Shown here one piece after another: positions 7,793-15,037 of a DNA stretch of 23,855 bases. The notes beneath the pieces were generated by a model. That model searched no databases. It was not told where the DNA came from and worked only from the letters and a program-made list of their open reading frames with translations. The stretch spans positions 1 to 23,855 of the forward strand of contig JALNYF010000035.1 in the NCBI GenBank assembly GCA_023229985.1, given 5' to 3'. This DNA comes from Bacteroidales bacterium. GTDB lineage: Bacteria > Bacteroidota > Bacteroidia > Bacteroidales > WCHB1-69. Position numbers and translations under genes: made by a program. Each line of letters opens with the position of its first letter. The stretch's first letter is position 1.

Positions 7793-9733
7793 ATGATTCA
7801 TATCACATTACCCGATAATTCGGTCAGAGAATACGAAAAAGGGATTACTCCGTATCAAATTGCTTTAGATATTAGCGAGGGATTAGCACGCAATGTTTTG
7901 GCTGCAAAAGTAAACGATAAAGTGGTGGCATTGAATTATGAGATTCCGGAAGATGCTAATATTGTGTTACTTACATGGGCACAAGAAGAAGGAAAAGCTG
8001 TATTCTGGCACTCAACCGCTCACTTGATGGCTGCTGCTATCGCCGAACTATACCCGGGTGTTAAATTCGGAATCGGTCCCAGCATCGAAAACGGATTCTA
8101 TTACGACATCGACTTCATGGATTATACCATCTCTTCTGACGATTTCCCCGCCATTGAAGCGAAGATGCAGGCTTTGGTTTCCGAGAAAATACAATTTGTT
8201 AGAAAAGAAGTCTCTAAAAAAGATGCACTCGATTTCTTTAATGAAAAAGGAGAAGTTTATAAAGTCGAGTTAATCAATGACTTGGAAGATGGCACGATAT
8301 CTTTCTACAGCAGCGGTCAGTTTACCGATCTTTGCCGCGGTCCGCACCTCTTCAACACTGCCCCCATTAAAGCCATCAAACTGCTCAATACGGCAGGTGC
8401 CTATTGGCGAGGGGACGAAAAAAGAAAGCAATTAACCCGTATCTATGGAATTGCGTTCCCCAAAAAGAAGGAGTTGGACGAATATCTGGTGTTGCTGGAA
8501 GAAGCGAAAAGACGCGACCACCGCAAATTGGGAAAAGAGATGGAATTATTTACTTTCTCGCAAAAAGTAGGAGCCGGCTTGCCGATTTGGTTGCCCAAAG
8601 GAACCGCCTTGCGCGAAAGATTGGAAAATTTCCTCAAAAAAGTGCAAAAATCATACGGTTATCAACAAGTAATGTGCCCGCACATTGGCAACGTTGAGTT
8701 GTACAAAACTTCCGGTCACTATCAAAAATATGGTGCAGATTCCTTCCGCCCGATTACCACCCCGCAAGAAGGCGAAGAATTTTTCCTGAAACCTATGAAC
8801 TGCCCGCACCACTGCGAGATATATGCTTTTAAACCACGCTCTTACAAAGATTTACCATTGCGTATTGCCGAGTTCGGTACTGTTTATCGCTACGAACAAA
8901 GCGGTGAATTACACGGATTGACAAGAGTTCGTGGATTTACGCAAGATGATGCACACCTCTTCTGTACACCTGACCAAATCAAAGCAGAATTCTGTAAGGT
9001 CATAGACATTATCTTGTACATTTTCAAGACTTTAGATTTTAAAGATTATACCGCACAAGTCTCTTTGCGCGACCCTGCCAACAAAGAAAAATATATCGGT
9101 TCTGACGAAAATTGGGCAAAAGCTGAAAGTGCTATCATCGAAGCCGCTGCCGAAATGGGATTGAACACAGTTGTGGAATTGGGTGAAGCCGCTTTCTACG
9201 GACCTAAATTGGACTTCATGGTCAAAGATGCCCTCGGCAGAAAATGGCAACTAGGAACCGTTCAGGTGGATTACAACCTGCCGGAACGTTTTGGTTTGGA
9301 ATATACTGACAGCGACCAACAAAAGAAAAGACCGGTGATGATTCACCGCGCTCCTTTCGGATCTATGGAAAGATTTGTGGCTGTTTTATTGGAACATACC
9401 GCCGGAAACTTTCCGCTTTGGCTCACCCCCGATCAAGTTATAATTTTGCCTATCAGCGATAAATATAGAGATTATGCCTATCTCGTCAAGAAAGTATTGG
9501 AAGAAAACGACATCAGAGCCACTATTGACGAAAGAAGCGAAAAAGCGGGACGTAAAATCCGCGATGCCGAAGTTAGTAAAGTGCCGTTTATGATCATTGT
9601 GGGCGAAAAAGAAGAAATTGAACAAACCATTTCCGTACGCGAACACGGCGCCGGCGATCAAGGCAGCATGCCCGTAGCAGATTTTGTCCGTTTAATTCAA
9701 GACAAAATCAACCAAGAACTACATAAAGAATAA
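7793..9733 (+). CDS. thrS: Threonyl-tRNA synthetase
   Basis: Charges tRNA-Thr in the cytoplasm. 646 aa, the usual full length. Domains in order: TGS (1-62), editing domain with H73xxxH77 and C181xxxH185 (CRGPH), class II core from about 250 to 540, and anticodon-binding domain (about 545-640). Zinc ligands of the active site are C337 (MNCPHH), H388 (DDAHLF) and H518 (MIHRAPFGS). Motif 2 reads TVYRYEQSGE and motif 3 contains APFGSMERF. In many bacteria infC-rpmI-rplT follow thrS, but here a small lipoprotein gene follows after 27 bp. Upstream is a divergent gap shared with kamA. Confidence 0.97.
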   Translation: MIHITLPDNSVREYEKGITPYQIALDISEGLARNVLAAKVNDKVVALNYEIPEDANIVLLTWAQEEGKAVFWHSTAHLMAAAIAELYPGVKFGIGPSIENGFYYDIDFMDYTISSDDFPAIEAKMQALVSEKIQFVRKEVSKKDALDFFNEKGEVYKVELINDLEDGTISFYSSGQFTDLCRGPHLFNTAPIKAIKLLNTAGAYWRGDEKRKQLTRIYGIAFPKKKELDEYLVLLEEAKRRDHRKLGKEMELFTFSQKVGAGLPIWLPKGTALRERLENFLKKVQKSYGYQQVMCPHIGNVELYKTSGHYQKYGADSFRPITTPQEGEEFFLKPMNCPHHCEIYAFKPRSYKDLPLRIAEFGTVYRYEQSGELHGLTRVRGFTQDDAHLFCTPDQIKAEFCKVIDIILYIFKTLDFKDYTAQVSLRDPANKEKYIGSDENWAKAESAIIEAAAEMGLNTVVELGEAAFYGPKLDFMVKDALGRKWQLGTVQVDYNLPERFGLEYTDSDQQKKRPVMIHRAPFGSMERFVAVLLEHTAGNFPLWLTPDQVIILPISDKYRDYAYLVKKVLEENDIRATIDERSEKAGRKIRDAEVSKVPFMIIVGEKEEIEQTISVREHGAGDQGSMPVADFVRLIQDKINQELHKE

Positions 9734-9760
9734 TATTATCAACCCTCAAACCCATATATT

Positions 9761-10198
9761 ATGAAAAAAATAATTTTATTGTTATGTATTGTAACTGTCG
9801 CATTAACAGCATGTAAAGACAGTAAGTATTCTGATGAATCCGAAGCTTTGGAAGGAAAATATGCAGGAACTTTTGTAACGGTCAATAAAACTAAAGATGC
9901 CACTGTCACTATTTCCCAAAATAAGCTTTCTCCCGATGATTTGTTATTTAATTACGTTATTGATTTAACGCGCATTTCCGAAGGTCGTTATGAATGTGAC
10001 GGAAGCAACAGTATTGCGGCCAGCACTCTCAGCACCATCATTACATTGTGCGGTTTAACGAATGACGATTTTGAAGGTACTGTAAACAAGATTATGGTTG
10101 ATGCCCGCTTCGATGGTTCAGAGCTTAAAATGACCATCACCTATCAAACAGATTTGGGAATCAGCGTTAATACTGTCTTTATAGGGACGAAACAGTAA
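9761..10198 (+). CDS. Small lipoprotein of unknown function
   Basis: 145 aa. The N-terminus MKKIILLLCIVTVALTAC is a clear lipoprotein signal with lipobox LTAC (Cys18), so the mature protein is lipid-anchored outside the inner membrane. The remainder is hydrophilic with short beta strands (GKYAGTF, ATVTISQN, ELKMTITYQT), which suggests a small beta-barrel of the calycin-like type common among Bacteroidales lipoproteins; this is a guess from pattern only. Acidic and lysine residues just after the Cys (CKDSKYSDE) could be a surface-export signal but do not match a consensus closely. It begins 27 bp after thrS with no promoter box of its own visible, so read-through from thrS is likely. Confidence 0.8.
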   Translation: MKKIILLLCIVTVALTACKDSKYSDESEALEGKYAGTFVTVNKTKDATVTISQNKLSPDDLLFNYVIDLTRISEGRYECDGSNSIAASTLSTIITLCGLTNDDFEGTVNKIMVDARFDGSELKMTITYQTDLGISVNTVFIGTKQ

Positions 10199-10217
10199 AT
10201 CATTTGATTTAAATCAT

Positions 10218-10245
10218 AAAGGGTGCCTTTTTGGCACCTTTTTTT
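10218..10245 (+). terminator. Rho-independent terminator after the lipoprotein gene
   Basis: GGTGCC (10222-10227) and GGCACC (10233-10238) form a GC-rich stem with a 5-nt loop, extended by A/T pairs and followed by a run of seven T. It starts 20 bp after the stop codon. Confidence 0.85.
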
Positions 10246-10377
10246 GTGATTATCAATATATGCAATTTCGTAAATGCATTATTAATCAGCAAAATAACAC
10301 AAATGTAGCATAAGTCACCATGCTAACTTCCTAATATTTATTTCCTTTATTATCCACAAGGTGATAATTCACGTGCT

Positions 10378-10418
10378 GCTCGCTTCGACTGCGCTCGCTT
10401 CGGCTACGCTCAGCGAGC
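10378..10418 (+). repeat. Left 41-bp end of the hairpin array
   Basis: A 15-nt partial unit (GCTCGCTTCGACTGC) directly fused to the first full unit, giving 41 bp. In reverse complement, the right end (10807-10847) has the same architecture, and 32 of 41 positions match, so the array has imperfect terminal inverted repeats. Confidence 0.75.
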
Positions 10419-10806
10419 GGGGAATGGAATGTTGCTCGCTTCGACTTCGCTCAGCGAGCGGGGTGATGGAACGTTGCTCATTGAGCGGAGTCGAAATGAG
10501 CGGGGAATGGAATGTCGCTCGCTTCGGCTACGCTCAGCGAGCGGGATAGTGGAATGTTGCTCATTGAGCGGAGTCGAAATGAGCGGGGAATGGAATGTTG
10601 CTCGCTTCGGCTACGCTCAGCGAGCGGGGTGATGGAACGTTGCTCGCTTCGGCTTCGCTCAGCGAGCGGGGAATGGAATGTTGCTCGCTTCGGCTACGCT
10701 CAGCGAGCTGGGAATGGAATGTCGCTCATTGAGCGGAGTCGAAATGAGCGGGGTGATGGAACGTTGCTCGCTTCGGCTTCGCTCAGCGAGCTGGGAATGC
10801 AATGTC

Positions 10807-10847
10807 GCTCATTGAGCGGAGTCGAAATGAGCGGAGTCGAAATGAGC
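10807..10847 (-). repeat. Right 41-bp end of the hairpin array
   Basis: The last full unit (form B, 10807-10832) followed by a duplicated 15-nt block (GGAGTCGAAATGAGC, 10833-10847). On the minus strand it mirrors the left end. It also encodes the last 12 residues and the stop codon of the GIY-YIG gene. Confidence 0.75.
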
Positions 10848-11153
10848 ATCCTTATTTATATAATGCGTTTCATTCTTGCATTCCGCAAGTTGATGTAACA
10901 AGTTTGTTTCACCATTTATCAAAGCTTCTTTTTTAGCTCTGCTCCAACCCTGCACCTGCTTTTCTCTGTAAAAAGCCTCGTCTATTCGTTGATATTTTTC
11001 GTAATAGACCAATTTTACAGGCAAATGTTTTTTTGTAAAATTAGCCCCTTCTCCGGTTTGATGCTGTGCCAATCTTCTTTCCAAATCAACAGTGCTTCCC
11101 GTGTAATAAGCTCCGTTGGCACATCTGAGTATATACATAAATCCGCTTTTCAT
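10809..11153 (-). CDS. GIY-YIG nuclease-like protein (UPF0213 type)
   Basis: 114 aa, single GIY-YIG domain of the YhbQ/UPF0213 group. The motif halves are MYIL (6-9) and YYTGS (16-20). They are followed by the conserved Arg region DLERRLAQH, then AFYREKQVQGWSRAKKEAL, where the family has its metal-binding Glu and W-R-K pattern. The usual product ends near ALINGETNLLHQLAECK. Here a tail of about 20 residues follows, and its last 12 (AHFDSAHFDSAQ) and the TGA are encoded by the right end of the hairpin array. The ATG at 11153 lies 29 bp downstream of a minus-strand -7 box. Target and role are unknown; a link with the hairpins is inference from position. Confidence 0.85.
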   Translation of the reverse strand: MKSGFMYILRCANGAYYTGSTVDLERRLAQHQTGEGANFTKKHLPVKLVYYEKYQRIDEAFYREKQVQGWSRAKKEALINGETNLLHQLAECKNETHYINKDAHFDSAHFDSAQ

Positions 11154-11182
11154 TATTTAATGAATTATTATTTATTTTTTTG

Positions 11183-11190
11183 CAAAGATA
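11183..11190 (-). promoter_or_regulatory. Possible -7 box of the GIY-YIG gene
   Basis: Reads TATCTTTG on the minus strand, a TAnnTTTG match, 29 bp upstream of the ATG at 11153. A TGTG lies 25 bp further upstream, longer than the usual spacing. Confidence 0.45.
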
Positions 11191-11260
11191 TTCATTTATT
11201 TCGAAATAATACTGCCACATGTTGAGACCGATGGCTAAAAAAAATAATTTTGGAATCATT

Positions 11261-11694
11261 ATGAGAAAAGCAACAAGAAGAAAATTCACGCCGGAGCTCA
11301 AGGCAAACGAGGCTCTAAAAGAGAAGGCCCCTTGGCAGCGTTGTCTTGAGCAAAATTCGTTGATTGTAGGTGAGCGGAGGGTTCATAGGTTAATGCATTT
11401 ATTACCCATGCCATTTATCTGACTCAAAGCCTAAACAACTTGGGATTATATGAATATAAACAGCTTTATCTTTTGCGAAAATTGAATATCGACCATGTCA
11501 ATCAAGCATGGAGTCCTGAGATGATCAAATCCGACGAAAGCTGTCATTATACCAGTAAAGATTGACCCGAAATATTCCAAAAAAATGAGATAAAAGTAAG
11601 TATGGATGGACGCACCCGATGCTTAGACAATAAGTGGATTGAACGTTTTTGGCGAATTATAGAACGCGAGTATTTCTATACAAAAAGCAGATAA
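11261..11694 (+). pseudogene. Decayed IS3-family transposase
   Basis: Fragments of both IS3 reading frames survive in order on the plus strand. The start of orfA is MRKATRRKFTPELKA at 11261, running into EALKEK with a small deletion. Pieces of orfB follow: GERRVHRLMHLL (before 11421), then in another frame LYLLRKLNIDHVNQAWSPE, then SDESCHYTSKD ending in a stop where the family has Trp, then NEIKVSMDGRTRCLDNKW and IERFWRIIEREY to 11694. The part between WSPE and SDES, which holds the first catalytic Asp, is missing (roughly 100 residues). Deletions, frameshifts and stops make it non-functional. The ends of the element could not be defined. Confidence 0.88.
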
Positions 11695-11850
11695 AAATGA
11701 AGAAATATTAACTAAGAAATGGCTCAAAGCGGTCTAAAAAGTGATAGTACCATATTTTCCCTTTAGGTGGAAATATATTTGAGTTGAAAATGTGAATAAA
11801 TTTTTGTGTAAAAAAAGTAATAACAAATCCGTAAATTCCAAAAGTTCATG
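11695..11850. other. AT-rich spacer after the IS3 remnant
   Basis: About 150 bp with no gene-like frame. Further weak IS3 debris may extend into it, but no recognisable motif remains. Confidence 0.4.
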
Positions 11851-11858
11851 TATCTTTG
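11851..11858 (+). promoter_or_regulatory. Possible -7 box of the 11895 gene
   Basis: TATCTTTG matches TAnnTTTG and lies 36 bp upstream of the ATG at 11895. It overlaps the in-frame TTG at 11856, which argues against that upstream start. No clear -33 box. Confidence 0.5.
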
Positions 11859-11894
11859 CCACTTATTTTAATCACCTTTTATCATCACGAATTA

Positions 11895-12440
11895 ATGGAA
11901 GAAAAAGATTTTAATGTTGGAACCCGCATCGACCATGAAAAATACGGCGAAGGGATTATCAGTCAGAATAATCAACTCACTTACAAGGCGATATTTATCC
12001 GCGGGGGGGAAATAGAATTTTCCAAAATGAGTGCACAATTTCAAGTAGTAGAGGTCAATGAACGACCAGAAAACAATGACCAACCTCGTTTGAATCTTCG
12101 GGAAGTTGAGCATTTGATAACCACGATTTTCAACCGGTACAATGCCATTGAAAACAAGGTTGAATTGGGGAAGAAGTGGGAAGGCGGCATGCTGATTATG
12201 CAACCCGGGAATCCCGAATTGAAACCCAAAGAGATTCCGGTTGAAACTTTTTTTCACAAAATTGTGATGATGCGCGACCGGCTTCGCGTGCTGGAACAAA
12301 ATATCAACAGCCATACGGGTTTGTCGGACGAAGATAAAATCAATCTTCAGCAATATATTACCCGTATATACGGTTCAATGACCTCTTTTAATATTTTGTT
12401 TGATGACAAAAACGATTTTTTTATAGGAAGTAAAGCATAA
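11895..12440 (+). CDS. Conserved-looking protein of unknown function
   Basis: 181 aa, soluble, no signal peptide. The ATG at 11895 is preferred over an upstream TTG that lies within the promoter box. The N-terminal about 50 residues (VGTRIDHEKYGEGIIS, then IFIRGGEIEFSKM) look like a small SH3/Tudor-like barrel of the kind that begins 'x-G-x-x-V-x-H-x-x-Y-G-x-G'. The remainder (about 65-170) is predicted helical, with a possible antiparallel bundle (REVEHLITTIFNRYNAIENK, FFHKIVMMRDRLRVLEQN, DKINLQQYITRIYGSM). I cannot assign a function. It ends 15 bp before the dipeptidyl peptidase III gene and is probably co-transcribed with it. Confidence 0.75.
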   Translation: MEEKDFNVGTRIDHEKYGEGIISQNNQLTYKAIFIRGGEIEFSKMSAQFQVVEVNERPENNDQPRLNLREVEHLITTIFNRYNAIENKVELGKKWEGGMLIMQPGNPELKPKEIPVETFFHKIVMMRDRLRVLEQNINSHTGLSDEDKINLQQYITRIYGSMTSFNILFDDKNDFFIGSKA

Positions 12441-12455
12441 CTTAATCAATTATTT

Positions 12456-14507
12456 ATGAAAAAACTTGGATTAATTCTCATGGTAACAACGATTGTTTGC
12501 CTTTCATGTAACCCCAATGCCGATAAAGAAGGCTCACTAAGCAAAGAGCCCGAAAATTTTGAATTTGTAGTGGATCGTTTTGCAGATATTAAAATTATGC
12601 GTTATCGCGTGGATAATTGGGACCAATTATCTCTGAATCAGAAGAAGTTAGTCTATTATCTTAGCGAAGCTGCCTGCTGTGGTCGCGATATCATCTTTGA
12701 CCAAAATTGTAAATACAATTTGTATGTTCGTCATTACTTAGATGAAATAGTTCTTAATTTTAACGGCGATACCACTACTTTGGATTGGAAAAATTTCATG
12801 GTCTATACAAAGCGTTTTTGGTTCTCAAATGGAATGCACCATCATTACTCTAATGATAAATTCTACCCGGAAGTATCTAAAGAATATTTCGGTATGTTGC
12901 TGGATAGTGCTGTATTTAAAGGAGATAAAGATAGTAAAGAAATAAAAGAAACGCGAAAAGAGATTCTTAATATTATTTTTAATCCTCAAATAGCTCCCAA
13001 GCGAATCGCGCAAGATACAAAGCAAGATTTAGTCAAAAATTCTGCCGTTAATTTTTATGACGGGGTCAGTCAACAAGAGGTTGAAAAATATTATGCTGAT
13101 TTAAAAAAGAATGATAGTCAAGCCAATCCTGACCGCCCAATTTCTTATGGACTCAATACCAAAGTGGTGAAAGAAAATGGGAAAGTGAAGGAAATTCCGT
13201 ATAGCATGAATGGCGAATACGCACCTGCCATCAAGGAAATTGTAGGGTGGTTGCAAAAAGCGGTTACCGTTGCCGAAAATAACGCTCAGAAAAATCATTT
13301 GAATAAACTGATTGAATTCTATCAAACCGGTGATTTGAAAACATGGGATGACTATAATGTCCTTTGGGTTCAAGATGTGAATTCACATGTTGATTATGTA
13401 AATGGCTTTATAGAAGTTTATACAGATCCAATGGGAATGAAAGCAACTTGGGAATCCGTTGTGAATTATAAAGATTTGGAAAGTAGCAAACGCACCAAGT
13501 TAATCAGTGAAAATGCACAATGGTTTGAGAATAATTCTCCCATTGATAACATGTTTAAGAAAAAACAAGTGAAGGGCGTGGAAGCCAAAGCAATCATTGT
13601 AGCCCATTTAGGTGGCGAATGTTATCCGGCAACCCCTATCGGTATCAATCTGCCCAATGCCAATTGGATACGCAAAGAGTATGGCTCTAAGTCTGTTACA
13701 ATGGAAAATATAATGTATGCCTATAGTCAGGCTGCTATGAAAGATGGTGTTTTGCAGGAGTTCTATTTCTCAGATGTAGAAATAAAACGTGCCGAAAAAT
13801 ATGGCTATGAAACTGATAAATTGCAAGTCGATTTACACGAGTGTTTAGGTCACGGTTCAGGTCAGATGTTGGCGGGTGTGGACGATGGAATGTTGAAGAA
13901 CTATCATTCAACGATTGAAGAAGCCCGTGCCGATTTATTCTCACTTTATTACATTGCAGATCCTAAAATGGTGGAATTGAAGTTATTACCGGATAATGAA
14001 GCATATAAAGCCTGCTATTACAAATATATTCTCAATGGCTTGATGTTACAGCTCAATCGTGTTGATGAGGGTAAAAATATTACGCAGGCCCACATGCAGA
14101 ATCGTGCCTTGATTGCCAATTGGTGCTTGGCTCATGATACCGGTGGAACATTTGAAGTCGATATACGGGGAGATAAAACCTTTATCCGTATTAAAGACTA
14201 TGCCAAATTAAGACAACTATTTGCGACCCTTTTGACGGAAATTCAAAAAATTAAATCTACCGGCGATTACGCTGCTGCCAAGTTGTTAGTCGAAAACTAT
14301 GCCATTAAACCAGACCCAACATTACATAAAGAGGTAAAATCTCGCTATGCCGTCTTGGATGTCGCTCCGTATGGTGGTTTTATTAATCCGGAGTTCGTTG
14401 TTGACGGTTCCGGCGATAAAATTTCTAATATCAAAGTCGTTTATCCGAAAAGTTATACGCAACAAATGCTTCAATATGACCAAAAATATGGTTTTTTATC
14501 AAAATAA
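12456..14507 (+). CDS. Dipeptidyl peptidase III family lipoprotein (M49)
   Basis: Zinc aminopeptidase family M49, which releases dipeptides from the N-terminus of short peptides. 683 aa. The zinc motif is H461-E-C-L-G-H466 and the second motif E-E489-A-R-A-D starts at 488. The HECLGH form and 28-residue spacing to the Glu ligand are those I recall for the Bacteroides thetaiotaomicron enzyme, not the longer spacing of eukaryotic HELLGH enzymes. The N-terminus MKKLGLILMVTTIVCLSC is a lipoprotein signal (Cys18), so it should act outside the inner membrane, probably in peptide nutrition or periplasmic peptide turnover. That the classical enzymes are cytosolic makes the lipid anchor notable. Upstream gap is 15 bp, downstream 33 bp. 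Confidence 0.92.
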   Translation: MKKLGLILMVTTIVCLSCNPNADKEGSLSKEPENFEFVVDRFADIKIMRYRVDNWDQLSLNQKKLVYYLSEAACCGRDIIFDQNCKYNLYVRHYLDEIVLNFNGDTTTLDWKNFMVYTKRFWFSNGMHHHYSNDKFYPEVSKEYFGMLLDSAVFKGDKDSKEIKETRKEILNIIFNPQIAPKRIAQDTKQDLVKNSAVNFYDGVSQQEVEKYYADLKKNDSQANPDRPISYGLNTKVVKENGKVKEIPYSMNGEYAPAIKEIVGWLQKAVTVAENNAQKNHLNKLIEFYQTGDLKTWDDYNVLWVQDVNSHVDYVNGFIEVYTDPMGMKATWESVVNYKDLESSKRTKLISENAQWFENNSPIDNMFKKKQVKGVEAKAIIVAHLGGECYPATPIGINLPNANWIRKEYGSKSVTMENIMYAYSQAAMKDGVLQEFYFSDVEIKRAEKYGYETDKLQVDLHECLGHGSGQMLAGVDDGMLKNYHSTIEEARADLFSLYYIADPKMVELKLLPDNEAYKACYYKYILNGLMLQLNRVDEGKNITQAHMQNRALIANWCLAHDTGGTFEVDIRGDKTFIRIKDYAKLRQLFATLLTEIQKIKSTGDYAAAKLLVENYAIKPDPTLHKEVKSRYAVLDVAPYGGFINPEFVVDGSGDKISNIKVVYPKSYTQQMLQYDQKYGFLSK

Positions 14508-14540
14508 ATTGTACAAATTACTAATTAAAAAAAATAATCA

Positions 14541-15035
14541 ATGATTCAAAGAATTCAAACCGTACTCTTAGCCGTTGCTGCTATTGCCTCTGTTGCCGTT
14601 GTTTTCATACCTATCGGCACGATTGTTGACACTTTACATAATAATGTTGCCTTATATGAATATGGGGCGTTCTCTTTAAAAGAATGCCAAGATGGGATTG
14701 TCGGAAACGGCGTACTCAGTACCGTTTATGTTGCCCTGATATGGATAGCTTCCGCCATTTTGTCTGTTGTTACCATTTTTATGTATAAAAATCGGCAACG
14801 CCAAATTCGCATGAACAATGTTAATATGGTTGTCATGTTGGCAGCCATAGTGGTGATGTTATACGTATATCCCAATTTAGTTTTTGAAGCAGGAGAGTAT
14901 GTAACACCGAATTTTATTTTAAACTTCAATTATTGGATTGCCATTTCTTTAATCCCGGCTATTTCTATTTACTTTGCAAACACAGCCATTAAAAGAGACG
15001 AAAAAAAAGTGCGTGCAGCCGATAGACTCAGATAA
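14541..15035 (+). CDS. DUF4293 membrane protein
   Basis: 164 aa, four hydrophobic segments (about 4-26, 55-80, 92-112, 125-146) and a basic cytoplasmic C-terminus. The opening MIQRIQTVLL and overall plan match the DUF4293 family, which I know only from Bacteroidetes. Function unknown. It ends 2 bp before cdaA, so it is the first gene of the tight cdaA-ruvB-mla cluster. Confidence 0.85.
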   Translation: MIQRIQTVLLAVAAIASVAVVFIPIGTIVDTLHNNVALYEYGAFSLKECQDGIVGNGVLSTVYVALIWIASAILSVVTIFMYKNRQRQIRMNNVNMVVMLAAIVVMLYVYPNLVFEAGEYVTPNFILNFNYWIAISLIPAISIYFANTAIKRDEKKVRAADRLR

Positions 15036-15037
15036 TT

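Larger units (their letters stand above)
10378..10847. repeat. Array of eleven REP-like hairpin units
   Basis: Eleven 26-nt units start at 10393, 10434, 10476, 10517, 10559, 10600, 10642, 10683, 10724, 10766 and 10807, separated by 15- or 16-nt spacers (period 41/42). Each is a hairpin with 7-bp arms and a 12-nt loop. Seven are form A (arms GCTCGCT/AGCGAGC, loop like TCGGCTACGCTC). Four (10476, 10559, 10724, 10807) are form B, the reverse orientation, with arms GCTCATT/AATGAGC. The arm differences are compensatory. Spacers are of two main kinds, GGGGAATGGAATGTT and GGGGTGATGGAACGTT, always in the same orientation. The array lies between the convergent lipoprotein and GIY-YIG genes. The core GAGCGNAGTCGA is, to my knowledge, common in REP-like repeats of many phyla. 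Confidence 0.95.

Noticed and set aside
10378..10847. CRISPR array
   Set aside because: The regular spacing looks CRISPR-like, but the 15-16-nt spacers are themselves repeated, the repeats occur in both orientations, and no cas gene is near.
10361..10898. Three overlapping plus-strand open frames with repetitive products (RLRSASG, IERSRNERG)
   Set aside because: They are made of the hairpin repeats read through in different frames; the 41/42-bp period simply lacks stops. No start context, no promoter.
11219..11422. A 67-codon open frame as a separate small gene
   Set aside because: It is the surviving start of IS3 orfA joined to a piece of orfB, part of the pseudogene.
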